Shown here piece by piece: positions 1 to 5,919 of a stretch of DNA of 10,680 bases. This DNA is from Actinomycetota bacterium (GTDB lineage Bacteria; Actinomycetota; Acidimicrobiia; Acidimicrobiales; Ilumatobacteraceae), in the NCBI GenBank assembly GCA_010024485.1, contig RGGX01000030.1, positions 1 to 10,680 on the forward strand. Direction: 5' to 3'. The stretch's first letter is position 1, and each line of letters opens with the position of its first letter. The position numbers and the translations under genes were made by a program. Under the pieces are notes generated by a model that was given only the letters and a program-made list of their open reading frames with translations, made no database searches and was not told the origin of the DNA.

Positions 1-228
1 GAGGCGTCCGAGCGTTATCCCGGCCACGACTTCGTTGCTGCGGAGCTGACCGCTGACCTTCAAATGTCTGACGAGCAGCGCCAGTCTGATGAGCAGCTTG
101 TCGAGCTGTTTGAGTTCTGGGACTTAGGCACCCGCAACTTGAAGGTATTCACGCTGACTGGTGACAAGGCGTGCTACGACGATCTGATCGAGTTCTGTCG
201 CTGCCACGACCACAAGGCTAGGGAGGCT
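1..228 (+). CDS. Unrecognised partial ORF at the left edge, probably foreign to the rest of the contig
   Basis: The plus frame beginning at base 1 is open with no stop through the recO stop codon at 228-230 and beyond. It could be the end of a gene that starts outside the window; an internal ATG lies at 64. The peptide is acidic and contains the stretches EQLVELFEFWDLGTRNLKVF and CYDDLIEFCRCHDHK, with no family I recognise. Third positions are much less GC-rich than in neighbouring genes (codons such as gtt, gct, ttt, tta), which suggests a different source. The frame continues past 230 only as antisense of recO, so any real gene is cut off at a junction somewhere around 205-228. It may be a phage or other-organism fragment joined during assembly. 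Function unknown; coding status itself is uncertain. Confidence 0.35.
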
Positions 229-956
229 CAGTGGCGTTCGAACAGCGCGATGGCCTTCAGCCGTCGCTCGAGGTGGTGCTCCATCGCCCGCGTCGCGAGC
301 AGACCGACCTCATGGGTGACCGGGCTCTCCGGCGTGGCGAGCGCCTCGTTGAGCCGCCCCCCGAGCACCGCGCGGAGCAGTTCGAGGGCCGCCGGACTCA
401 CCGACACCCCCGAACGACAGTTGCGACAGAGCGCGCCCCCCTCACCGATGTCGAAGGCCACGAGCTCGGTCTCCGGACCCGACTCGGCGCAGCGGACACA
501 CTCGTCGAGCACCGGGCTGAGACCCTCAGCCGCGAGGAGCTTCCAGTAGAACGCGGGCACGTTCATCGGTGACGGTCGTTCAGCGATCGTGCGAAGCACC
601 CCGACGGTCGAATCGAACAGCCGCGGTGTCGGTTCGCGTTCCAGGGCCAGCTGCTCGGCCGCCTCGATCGCCGCCATGCCCTGGGATGTCCGATCCAGCG
701 AGGACAGCATCGGAGCCAGCCGACTGACCGACTCAGCCTGGTTGACGATGTCGAGATCGCGCCCCCGGCGCAGTTGGACGGAGATGTGGCTCATCGGTTC
801 GAGACGACCCCCGAACTTGGAGTTGGTCTTGCGGACCCCCCGGGCGACAGCGCGCACCTTGCCGTTGTCGCGGGTCAACAGGACGACGATCCGATCCGAC
901 TCGCGGAGTCGGTAGGTGCGCAGCACCACCGCCTCGTCGCGGTAGAGCTCCTTCAC
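228..956 (-). CDS. recO: DNA repair protein RecO
   Basis: RecO loads RecA onto SSB-coated single strands in the RecFOR pathway of gap repair and recombination in the cytoplasm. The 242-residue product has the usual length. The N-terminal OB-fold opens with YRDEAVVLRTYRLRESDRIV and continues with GKVRAVARGVRKTNSKFG (about residues 32-49). A helical middle follows, then a four-cysteine zinc site made of CVRC (153-156) and CRNC (177-180). The C-terminus (RAMEHHLERRLKAIALF) is typical of actinobacterial RecO, so the gene is complete despite the nearby left-end discontinuity. The start is GTG at 956, overlapping the stop codon of the upstream cis-prenyltransferase-like gene by four bases (GTGA), which implies one transcript and translational coupling. 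No Shine-Dalgarno sequence is needed if coupled. Identification is firm. Confidence 0.95.
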   Translation of the reverse strand: MKELYRDEAVVLRTYRLRESDRIVVLLTRDNGKVRAVARGVRKTNSKFGGRLEPMSHISVQLRRGRDLDIVNQAESVSRLAPMLSSLDRTSQGMAAIEAAEQLALEREPTPRLFDSTVGVLRTIAERPSPMNVPAFYWKLLAAEGLSPVLDECVRCAESGPETELVAFDIGEGGALCRNCRSGVSVSPAALELLRAVLGGRLNEALATPESPVTHEVGLLATRAMEHHLERRLKAIALFERH

Positions 957-1576
957 GCGTCGAGTCCGCCGAACCGGCGCCGCCGCCCGGCGTACTCCGC
1001 GACGGCATCCTCGAGGTGCTCGGGGCGCAGATCAGCCCAGACCACCTCGGCGAAGACGAGTTCGGCATAGGCCAACTCCCACACCAACGACGGTGGGAGA
1101 CGGTCCGCCGGGCCCAAGATGAGCACCAGATCGGGTTCGACATCGGCCGGCTCGTAGAGCACGCCCGCCACCGAGGCCTCGTTCACCGGACCGTCGCCGA
1201 GAGCCCTCATGGCTCCAGCGAAACGCTCCCGTCCGTCCGCGGCCGGATCGACAATGAGGGTGCACGTCCCGACCGACTCGGTGACGAAGCGGACCGGTCC
1301 GGCATCGGCCTCCGGCGGGACCCGCCCCGCGAGTCCCGGCGACCCGTCGGCGGCGTAGGGCCGAAGCGTCAACCACTCGACGCCGAGCTGCGAGCCGCGC
1401 TCGGCGAACGACCGCCGCCGCTCGATCCAGGCCGAACGGCCCAGTCCGTCCCAGTCGGCCGTCGAGCCACCCACGATCAGCACATGCGCCGGCGGTGCCG
1501 GATCCGCCCCCTGGCCAGCGGCGCTGGTCGTCGCGGAAGCCCTCGTGCCCATCACCGCATTCTCGCATGGAGGCAT
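953..1576 (-). CDS. Degenerate cis-prenyltransferase (UppS paralogue), likely non-catalytic NgBR/Nus1-like subunit
   Basis: This 207-residue protein is a diverged UppS homologue. Its C-terminal third aligns with the UppS family: DLVLILGPADRLPPSLVWEL (149-168), AYAELVF (169-175), then a helix ending in YAGRRRRFGG (195-204), the family's RxG tail. The N-terminal half keeps the framework HVLIV (31-35) and LGVEWLTL (64-71). Catalytic parts are gone. The Asp of the MDGNGRW loop is Gly36, the RxxGH and FSTEN motifs are absent, the first IPP-binding Arg of the RTSGE motif is Leu, and the Ser of RxS is Pro. It retains Glu172, equivalent to E. coli UppS Glu213, and Arg201/Gly203 of the RxG motif. The neighbouring true UppS lacks both, so a heterodimer is inferred. 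The ATG at 1576 is preceded by GGGGAGGT (1594-1587), about 10 bases upstream; a second Met lies at 1552. It overlaps recO by four bases. A homodimer with another activity or a regulator is possible. Confidence 0.75.
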   Translation of the reverse strand: MPPCENAVMGTRASATTSAAGQGADPAPPAHVLIVGGSTADWDGLGRSAWIERRRSFAERGSQLGVEWLTLRPYAADGSPGLAGRVPPEADAGPVRFVTESVGTCTLIVDPAADGRERFAGAMRALGDGPVNEASVAGVLYEPADVEPDLVLILGPADRLPPSLVWELAYAELVFAEVVWADLRPEHLEDAVAEYAGRRRRFGGLDA

Positions 1577-1579
1577 CGC

Positions 1580-1585
1580 TAACGT
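1580..1585 (+). promoter_or_regulatory. Candidate -10 box for uppS (near-leaderless)
   Basis: TAACGT matches the actinobacterial TANNNT -10 pattern. Its last base is ten positions before the GTG start at 1595, so a transcript would begin about three bases before the start codon. No convincing -35 box is seen, and no Shine-Dalgarno sequence precedes the GTG. Prediction by pattern only. Confidence 0.3.
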
Positions 1586-1586
1586 G

Positions 1587-1594
1587 ACCTCCCC
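1587..1594 (-). promoter_or_regulatory. Shine-Dalgarno-like site for the cis-prenyltransferase paralogue
   Basis: On the minus strand the bases read GGGGAGGT and end 10 bases before the ATG at 1576. It is one of the few clear purine-rich ribosome sites in a window where most genes lack one, and it favours the 1576 start over the internal Met at 1552. It lies directly beside the GTG start of the divergent uppS, so the minus-strand promoter must sit inside the uppS reading frame. Confidence 0.5.
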
Positions 1595-2293
1595 GTGGCG
1601 ATCACCCCGACCCCGTCAGCGCCCGACGCTCCGAACCGTCGACTCCACGTCGCGTGCATCATGGACGGCAACGGTCGATGGGCCGAGCAGCGGAACCTCC
1701 CGCGCACCGCAGGACACACCGCCGGAGAGGAGAACCTGGCGGAGGTGGTGCGGGCCTGTGTGGCCCGCGACATCGGGTGGCTTACCGTCTTCGGCTTCTC
1801 GACCGAGAACTGGGTGCGCCCACGAGCCGAGGTGCGCCACATCCTCGGCCTGCACGAGCGCCTCTTCGGCCGCCTCGCCGAACTCAACGAGAACAACGTC
1901 CGGGTTCGCTGGATCGGTCGACCCTTCGACGGACCCGAGGCCAAGACGCCCCGCTACGTCCAACGCGCCATCCGTCGCGCGATCGACGACACCGCCAGCA
2001 ACACCGGCATGACCCTCACCGTCGCCTTCGACTACGGCGGCCGCGCCGAACTGATGGCGGCGGTCCGGGCCCTTCGGGCATCCACCGGAACCGTCGCTGC
2101 CGACCGCCTCGCCCAACACCTCTACGACCCCGAACTCCCCGAGGTCGACGTCGTCGTGAGGACCAGCGGCGAGATGCGGGTCTCCAACTTCCTGCTCTGG
2201 CAGGCCACCGGAGCCGCGATCCACTTCACCGAGGCTGCGTGGCCCGACTTCGACGCCGCGGACCTCGACCGTGCACTGGACCTCGTGCGGTGA
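1595..2293 (+). CDS. uppS: Isoprenyl transferase / undecaprenyl diphosphate synthase, catalytic subunit lacking the C-terminal RxG tail
   Basis: UppS-type cis-prenyltransferases condense isopentenyl diphosphate with an allylic primer to make the long polyprenyl carrier for peptidoglycan and other wall polymers, at the inner face of the membrane. The 232-residue product has the main active-site motifs in order: MDGNGRWA with Asp24 (23-30), RTAGH (37-41), FSTENW (68-73), DYGGRAEL, and RTSGEMRVSN with Arg189, Arg195 and Ser197 (189-198). Two expected elements are missing. The position of E. coli Glu213 is Ala208, within WQATGAAIHF where canonical enzymes have WQxAYAELYF. The protein stops at LDLVR, right where homodimeric enzymes continue with a roughly ten-residue tail ending RRFGG. 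Both are present in the divergent paralogue at 953-1576. The stop codon overlaps the dinG GTG start (GTGA at 2290-2293). The reading frame around the stop is clean, and dinG starts there in another frame, so a sequencing error is not obvious. GTG at 1595 is the only start upstream of the conserved region. Confidence 0.93.
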   Translation: MAITPTPSAPDAPNRRLHVACIMDGNGRWAEQRNLPRTAGHTAGEENLAEVVRACVARDIGWLTVFGFSTENWVRPRAEVRHILGLHERLFGRLAELNENNVRVRWIGRPFDGPEAKTPRYVQRAIRRAIDDTASNTGMTLTVAFDYGGRAELMAAVRALRASTGTVAADRLAQHLYDPELPEVDVVVRTSGEMRVSNFLLWQATGAAIHFTEAAWPDFDAADLDRALDLVR

Positions 2294-4176
2294 GCGACCC
2301 GACACCCGCCGTCGCCGACCTCCTCGACATCGCCACCTCCGCCCTGCCCGCCGCCGAGCGGCGACCCGGACAGCGCGAGATGGCCGACGCCGTCGACCGA
2401 GCGATCACCGACGGTCACCACCTGGTCGTCCAGGCCGGCACCGGCACCGGCAAGACCCTCGCCTACCTCGTGCCAGCCCTGCGGGCCGGCACGACCGTCG
2501 TGGTGGCCACCGCCACCAAGGCGCTCCAGGACCAGTTGGCCACCAAGGACCTGCCCTTCCTCGCCGAACACCTCCGCGAACCGCTCGGGCGCGACATCGA
2601 GTGGGCCATCCTCAAGGGTCGCTCCAACTACCTGTGCCGGCAGCGTCTCGCGGAGGTCACCTCCGGCGACGACCAACTCGCGTTGGAGGGTCTCGCGGAC
2701 GCCCGACGCGAGGAGATCTCCGCCCTCGCCTCCTGGGCCGACTCGACCGAGACCGGAGACCAGGCGGAACTCGAACGGATGCCCGATGCCGCGGTGTGGC
2801 GGGCGGTCAGCGTCACCTCCGACGAGTGCCCCGGCGCCAACCGCTGCCCCCTCGGCAGCACCTGCTTCGCCGAGGTCGCCCGAGACCGAGCCCTCACCGC
2901 CGACGTGGTCGTCGTGAACACCCACCTCTACGGACTCAACGTCGGAGCCGACGACGCCATCCTGCCCGAGCACGAGGTCGTCGTCTTCGACGAGGCCCAC
3001 GTCCTCGAGGACGTCATGAGCGACACCGTCGGGGTCGACCTCTCCCCCGGCAGGTTCAACACCGTGGCCTCCACCGTGCGGCGCATCATCGACGATCCGA
3101 ACCTCATCGCCTCCATCACCGACGCCGGCGTGGCCTTCGGTGAGGTCATCGAGGGCCGTCGCGGGGAACGACTCGACATCCCCCTCCCCGAGGACGTCAC
3201 CGGAGCCCTGGTCGCGGCCCGAGGAGCGCTCGAACGGGCCTCCACCGTCGTCAACGCCATCGAGACCGAGGTGGAGGACGCCCGCCAACGGCGCCTCCGC
3301 GCCCAGGTCATCCTCACCCGATCGACCGAGATGATCGACCGCACCCTGTCCCCGTCAGCCGACACGGTCGCCTTCGTGTCCGGGGCCCCCGGATCACCCT
3401 GCCTCGAGATCGCTCCCCTCGACGTCGGTCCCACCATGGAGGCCGGGGTGTGGACCCGACGCACCGCGATCCTGACCTCGGCCACCGTCCCGCGCTCACT
3501 CCCCGACCGCATCGGCCTGCCGGAGCCGGAGGTCATCGACGTCGGCAGCCCCTTCGACTACGAGGAGAACGCGCTCCTGTACTGCGCGATGCACCTCCCC
3601 GCCCCCAACGACCCCGCCTTCCGCGAGGCGACCCACGACGAACTGGCGGCCCTCATCACCGCGGCCGGCGGACGCACCCTCGCGCTGTTCACCAGCTGGG
3701 CAGCCATGGACGAGGCCGCCGCCGCCATGACCGGCAGGGTGCCGCACACGATCCTGACCCAACGCGACCTCCCCAAACCGGCCCTCGTGTCCGCCTTCAC
3801 CGAGGACGAGTCCACCTGCCTCTTCGCCACCGCCGGACTCTTCCAGGGGGTCGACGTGCCCGGGCGCACCCTCTCGCTGGTCGTCATCGACCGGATCCCC
3901 TTCCCACGGCCCGACGACCCGCTGCTCTCGGCGCGACGCGACCGACTGGGACGGGCCGCCTTCTCCCAGATCGACCTGCCCCGGGCGGCGACCATGCTCG
4001 CCCAGGCGAGCGGTCGACTCATCAGGAGCGACACCGACCGCGGAGTGGTCGCCGTGCTCGACCGCCGACTCGGCACCGCCGGCTACCGCTGGGATCTGAT
4101 CTCCACCCTGCCACCGATGCGACGCACCCGCGACCGCGCCGAAGCCGAGCGCTTCCTCCGGGCGATCACCGACTGA
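2290..4176 (+). CDS. dinG: DinG-family ATP-dependent DNA helicase with iron-sulfur cluster
   Basis: DinG/XPD-family helicases are superfamily 2 enzymes that unwind DNA 5'-3' and process D-loops, R-loops and forked structures during repair. The 628-residue product has the Walker A motif AGTGTGKT (49-56), a DEAH box (234-237) and motif VI as QASGRLIRS (572-580). Four cysteines in the expected pattern for a 4Fe-4S domain lie between motifs I and II: Cys116 in NYLC, then Cys180, Cys186 and Cys192 in ECPGANRCPLGSTC. The motif DVVVVNTHLY precedes the DEAH box. The start is taken as GTG at 2290, overlapping the uppS stop by four bases. The frame is open upstream, but that part is the out-of-frame shadow of uppS and has no homology. 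The length is slightly short for the family but the protein is complete at both ends. Probably co-transcribed with uppS. Confidence 0.94.
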   Translation: MSDPTPAVADLLDIATSALPAAERRPGQREMADAVDRAITDGHHLVVQAGTGTGKTLAYLVPALRAGTTVVVATATKALQDQLATKDLPFLAEHLREPLGRDIEWAILKGRSNYLCRQRLAEVTSGDDQLALEGLADARREEISALASWADSTETGDQAELERMPDAAVWRAVSVTSDECPGANRCPLGSTCFAEVARDRALTADVVVVNTHLYGLNVGADDAILPEHEVVVFDEAHVLEDVMSDTVGVDLSPGRFNTVASTVRRIIDDPNLIASITDAGVAFGEVIEGRRGERLDIPLPEDVTGALVAARGALERASTVVNAIETEVEDARQRRLRAQVILTRSTEMIDRTLSPSADTVAFVSGAPGSPCLEIAPLDVGPTMEAGVWTRRTAILTSATVPRSLPDRIGLPEPEVIDVGSPFDYEENALLYCAMHLPAPNDPAFREATHDELAALITAAGGRTLALFTSWAAMDEAAAAMTGRVPHTILTQRDLPKPALVSAFTEDESTCLFATAGLFQGVDVPGRTLSLVVIDRIPFPRPDDPLLSARRDRLGRAAFSQIDLPRAATMLAQASGRLIRSDTDRGVVAVLDRRLGTAGYRWDLISTLPPMRRTRDRAEAERFLRAITD

Positions 4177-4197
4177 CCCCCCAGCCACAGGGCCGTC

Positions 4198-4203
4198 TAC
4201 GGT
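4198..4203 (+). promoter_or_regulatory. -10 box positioned for a leaderless enoyl-CoA hydratase transcript
   Basis: TACGGT fits TANNNT and occupies exactly positions -12 to -7 relative to the ATG at 4210, the spacing expected when transcription begins at the A of the start codon. There is no Shine-Dalgarno sequence in the 33-base gap after dinG. Leaderless transcripts are common in actinobacteria. The gene may therefore have its own promoter in addition to read-through from dinG. Confidence 0.5.
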
Positions 4204-4209
4204 GCGGAC

Positions 4210-4965
4210 ATGGCCGACGAACCAGCCCTCGTGCAGCTCGGGTTGGACCGGGGTGTCGCCACGATCACCCTCGACTCACAGCCCAACCGCAACGCGCTGT
4301 CGCGCCGACTGCTCGACGACCTCCACCGAGCCCTCGACGGCGCCGAGGAGGCCGAGGCCCGCGCCGTCGTCCTCACCCACGCCGGACCGGCGTTCTGCTC
4401 GGGAGCCGACCTCCGCGAACGCTCATCGGGCCCTCCGGACTCCGGGCCGATGGTGGCCGCGCTCGAGCGCCTCATGGACATGCCGCGACCCACCATCGCG
4501 GCCGTGCGGGGAGCGGTGCGCGCCGGAGGCATCGGCCTGATGGCCTCCTGCGACCTCATCGTGGTCGACCCGTCGGTCGACTTCGCGCTCACCGAGGTCC
4601 GCATCGGTGTCGCCCCCGCCATCATCTCGGTGCCGATCCTCCGCCGCGTCAACCCCGGCAGGATCGCCTCCGCCATGCTGACCGGAGAGCGGTTCAGCGC
4701 CGAGGAGGCCCGCGACATGGGACTCGTCACCCACGTCAGCGCCGATGTCGTCGACACCGTGGATGAACTCTGCGACGGCATCCGCCGCGGCGCCCCGAAC
4801 GCGGTGGCAGCCACCAAACGACTGCTCGGGGAGGTGCCCCACCTCGATCGCACCGAGGGGTTCGACGCCATGCGACGGCTCAGCGAGGAGCTGTTCACCT
4901 CCGACGACGCGGCTGAGGGGATGGCCGCGTTCGCCGAGAAGCGCACCCCGCGCTGGGCAGACTGA
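4210..4965 (+). CDS. Enoyl-CoA hydratase/isomerase family protein, methylglutaconyl-CoA hydratase-like
   Basis: A complete 251-residue crotonase-fold protein, the usual family length. The first half of the oxyanion hole is AFCSGADL (61-68) and the second is GAVRAGGIGL (101-110). Of the two catalytic glutamates of classical enoyl-CoA hydratase, the second is present (Glu129 in LTEVRIGVAP) but the first is replaced by Gly109. The pattern AGGIGLMASCDL followed by TEVRIGVAPAIIS resembles LiuC/AtuE-type hydratases, which act on methylglutaconyl-CoA or isohexenylglutaconyl-CoA in leucine or acyclic-terpene breakdown, more than the fatty-acid beta-oxidation enzymes. Substrate is not provable here. 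No other leucine-degradation genes are beside it. The ATG at 4210 is supported by a correctly spaced -10 box. It converges with the response regulator gene, 33 bases away. Confidence 0.88.
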   Translation: MADEPALVQLGLDRGVATITLDSQPNRNALSRRLLDDLHRALDGAEEAEARAVVLTHAGPAFCSGADLRERSSGPPDSGPMVAALERLMDMPRPTIAAVRGAVRAGGIGLMASCDLIVVDPSVDFALTEVRIGVAPAIISVPILRRVNPGRIASAMLTGERFSAEEARDMGLVTHVSADVVDTVDELCDGIRRGAPNAVAATKRLLGEVPHLDRTEGFDAMRRLSEELFTSDDAAEGMAAFAEKRTPRWAD

Positions 4966-4972
4966 CCGAGCC

Positions 4973-4988
4973 GGTCGGGCGGCCGACC
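4973..4988. terminator. GC hairpin between convergent genes, possible bidirectional terminator
   Basis: GGTCGG and CCGACC form a perfect 6-bp stem around a GCGG loop, in the 33-base gap between the ends of the hydratase gene and the response-regulator gene. There is no T tract on either side, so it would be a weak or factor-assisted terminator. Position between two converging genes is the main support. Confidence 0.35.
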
Positions 4989-4998
4989 AGACCGCGCC

Positions 4999-5691
4999 TC
5001 AGGCCATCAACCGATAACCGAGACCGCGGACCGTCACGATGAGGCGGGGCTCGTCGGGGACGTCCTCCACCTTGAGCCGGAGTCGCCGCACATGGGCATC
5101 GACGAGTCGGGAGTCGCCGAGGTACTCGTACCCCCACACCCGTTCGAGCAGCTGATCGCGACTCAGCACCGCGCCGACATGATCGGCGAACTCACAGAGC
5201 AGCCGATACTCGGTACGGGTCACCGCGATCTCGACATCGTCCTTCGCCACCACCTGCCGATCACGGTCCAGAGAGACATTGCCGAAGCGCTCCACCCCAC
5301 TCGGCTCAGGACCCTCGGGGGCCGGCGAGAGCTTCGCCCGACGCAGCAGCGCACGGATGCGGGCGGCGAGCTCCTTCGGGACCACCGGCTTGGTGACGTA
5401 GTCATCGGCCCCGGCCTCGAGCCCGGCCACGAGATCCTGGGTCTCGGTCTGGGCGGTGATGATGATGATCGGAACGGTCGAGGAGGCCCTCAACGCTCGA
5501 CAGACCTCGAACCCCGAGAGATCGGGCAGCCGCAGGTCGAGCAGGACGAGATCCGGGTGATGCTGACCGAACTGCACGAGACCCGACGCCCCATCGGCCG
5601 CCTCGTGGACCAGGTATCCCTCATCCTCGAGAGCGAGCCTGAGCGCGAGCCGGATCGCGTCGTCATCCTCGATGAACAGCAACGAGTCCAC
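4999..5691 (-). CDS. OmpR/PhoB-family response regulator, MtrA-like
   Basis: This 230-residue regulator has an N-terminal receiver and a C-terminal winged-helix DNA-binding domain. Receiver landmarks are the acidic pocket EDDD (8-11), phosphoacceptor Asp52 in LLDLRLPDLSG, Thr79, and Lys101 in DDYVTKP. The output domain (about 130-230) has LERVWGYEYLGDSRLVDAHV, then the RLRLKVE recognition region and TVRGLGYRL at the wing, closest in wording to actinobacterial MtrA. The start is taken as GTG at 5691 because conserved sequence (DSLLFIEDDD) begins there; the frame is open upstream to an ATG at 5793 but that segment is not receiver-like. The bases CACACT sit six bases before this GTG, as a weak leaderless -10. 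It is divergent from the histidine kinase gene, its likely partner, with a palindrome between them. Genes under MtrA control concern cell wall and division; that role here is inferred. Confidence 0.9.
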   Translation of the reverse strand: MDSLLFIEDDDAIRLALRLALEDEGYLVHEAADGASGLVQFGQHHPDLVLLDLRLPDLSGFEVCRALRASSTVPIIIITAQTETQDLVAGLEAGADDYVTKPVVPKELAARIRALLRRAKLSPAPEGPEPSGVERFGNVSLDRDRQVVAKDDVEIAVTRTEYRLLCEFADHVGAVLSRDQLLERVWGYEYLGDSRLVDAHVRRLRLKVEDVPDEPRLIVTVRGLGYRLMA

Positions 5692-5730
5692 CCACGCAGT
5701 GTGCCACGAGCGCGGGCGGACACCGCTCCC

Positions 5731-5749
5731 CGATTTGTTACACAAATCG
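5731..5749. promoter_or_regulatory. Perfect 19-base palindrome, candidate operator of the two-component system
   Basis: CGATTTGT-TAC-ACAAATCG is an exact inverted repeat with 8-base arms and a 3-base centre, in an AT-rich island within very GC-rich DNA. It lies between the divergent regulator and kinase genes, centred about 49 bases upstream of the regulator's GTG. This places it just above a putative -35 region if the regulator transcript is leaderless. The centre contains GTTAC, reminiscent of the GTTAC/GTAAC half-sites reported for MtrA. Autoregulation is inferred; a binding site for another dimeric repressor is equally possible. Confidence 0.5.
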
Positions 5750-5809
5750 CACAGAACGGGCATGGCCGCGTCATACGGCGCGAGCATCATCATCGGTGTT
5801 CACGCTGCC

Positions 5810-5846
5810 CCGGTGAGGTACCTCCCTCCCCCTGGTGCCTCACCGG
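5810..5846 (+). repeat. Inverted repeat in the histidine-kinase upstream region
   Basis: CCGGTGAGG at 5810-5818 is the exact reverse complement of CCTCACCGG at 5838-5846, giving a 9-bp stem with a 19-base loop rich in C. A competing small hairpin, GGTG-CCT-CACC at 5834-5844, shares the downstream arm, so two alternative folds are possible. If transcribed it would be part of the kinase leader. Without a mapped transcript start its role is unknown. Confidence 0.4.
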
Positions 5847-5850
5847 CAGC

Positions 5851-5872
5851 GGCGGAACCCGGGCCCTCCGCC
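5851..5872 (+). repeat. Second inverted repeat upstream of the histidine kinase
   Basis: GGCGGA and TCCGCC flank a 10-base loop that contains GGGCCC. It follows the 5810-5846 hairpin by four bases and ends 47 bases before the kinase ATG. In DNA this GC-rich a 6-bp stem may arise by chance. Confidence 0.2.
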
Positions 5873-5919
5873 AGACCGCCGCGTCCCCTCCTGCTACCCG
5901 GGTGAGCAACACTGTCCAG

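Noticed and set aside
1654..2289. A long upstream extension of the dinG frame starting at 1654
   Set aside because: It is the out-of-frame shadow of uppS, very rich in Arg and Pro, with no helicase homology; the GTG at 2290 begins the real protein.
2122..3288. Long minus-strand ORF opposite uppS and dinG (388 codons)
   Set aside because: Antisense frames stay open by chance in DNA with very high GC third positions; the Gly/Val/Asp-rich translation has no domain.
5692..5793. N-terminal extension of the response regulator including a CDLC pair
   Set aside because: Receiver homology begins at the GTG at 5691. The extension is partly the translation of the palindrome at 5731-5749 and is not conserved sequence.
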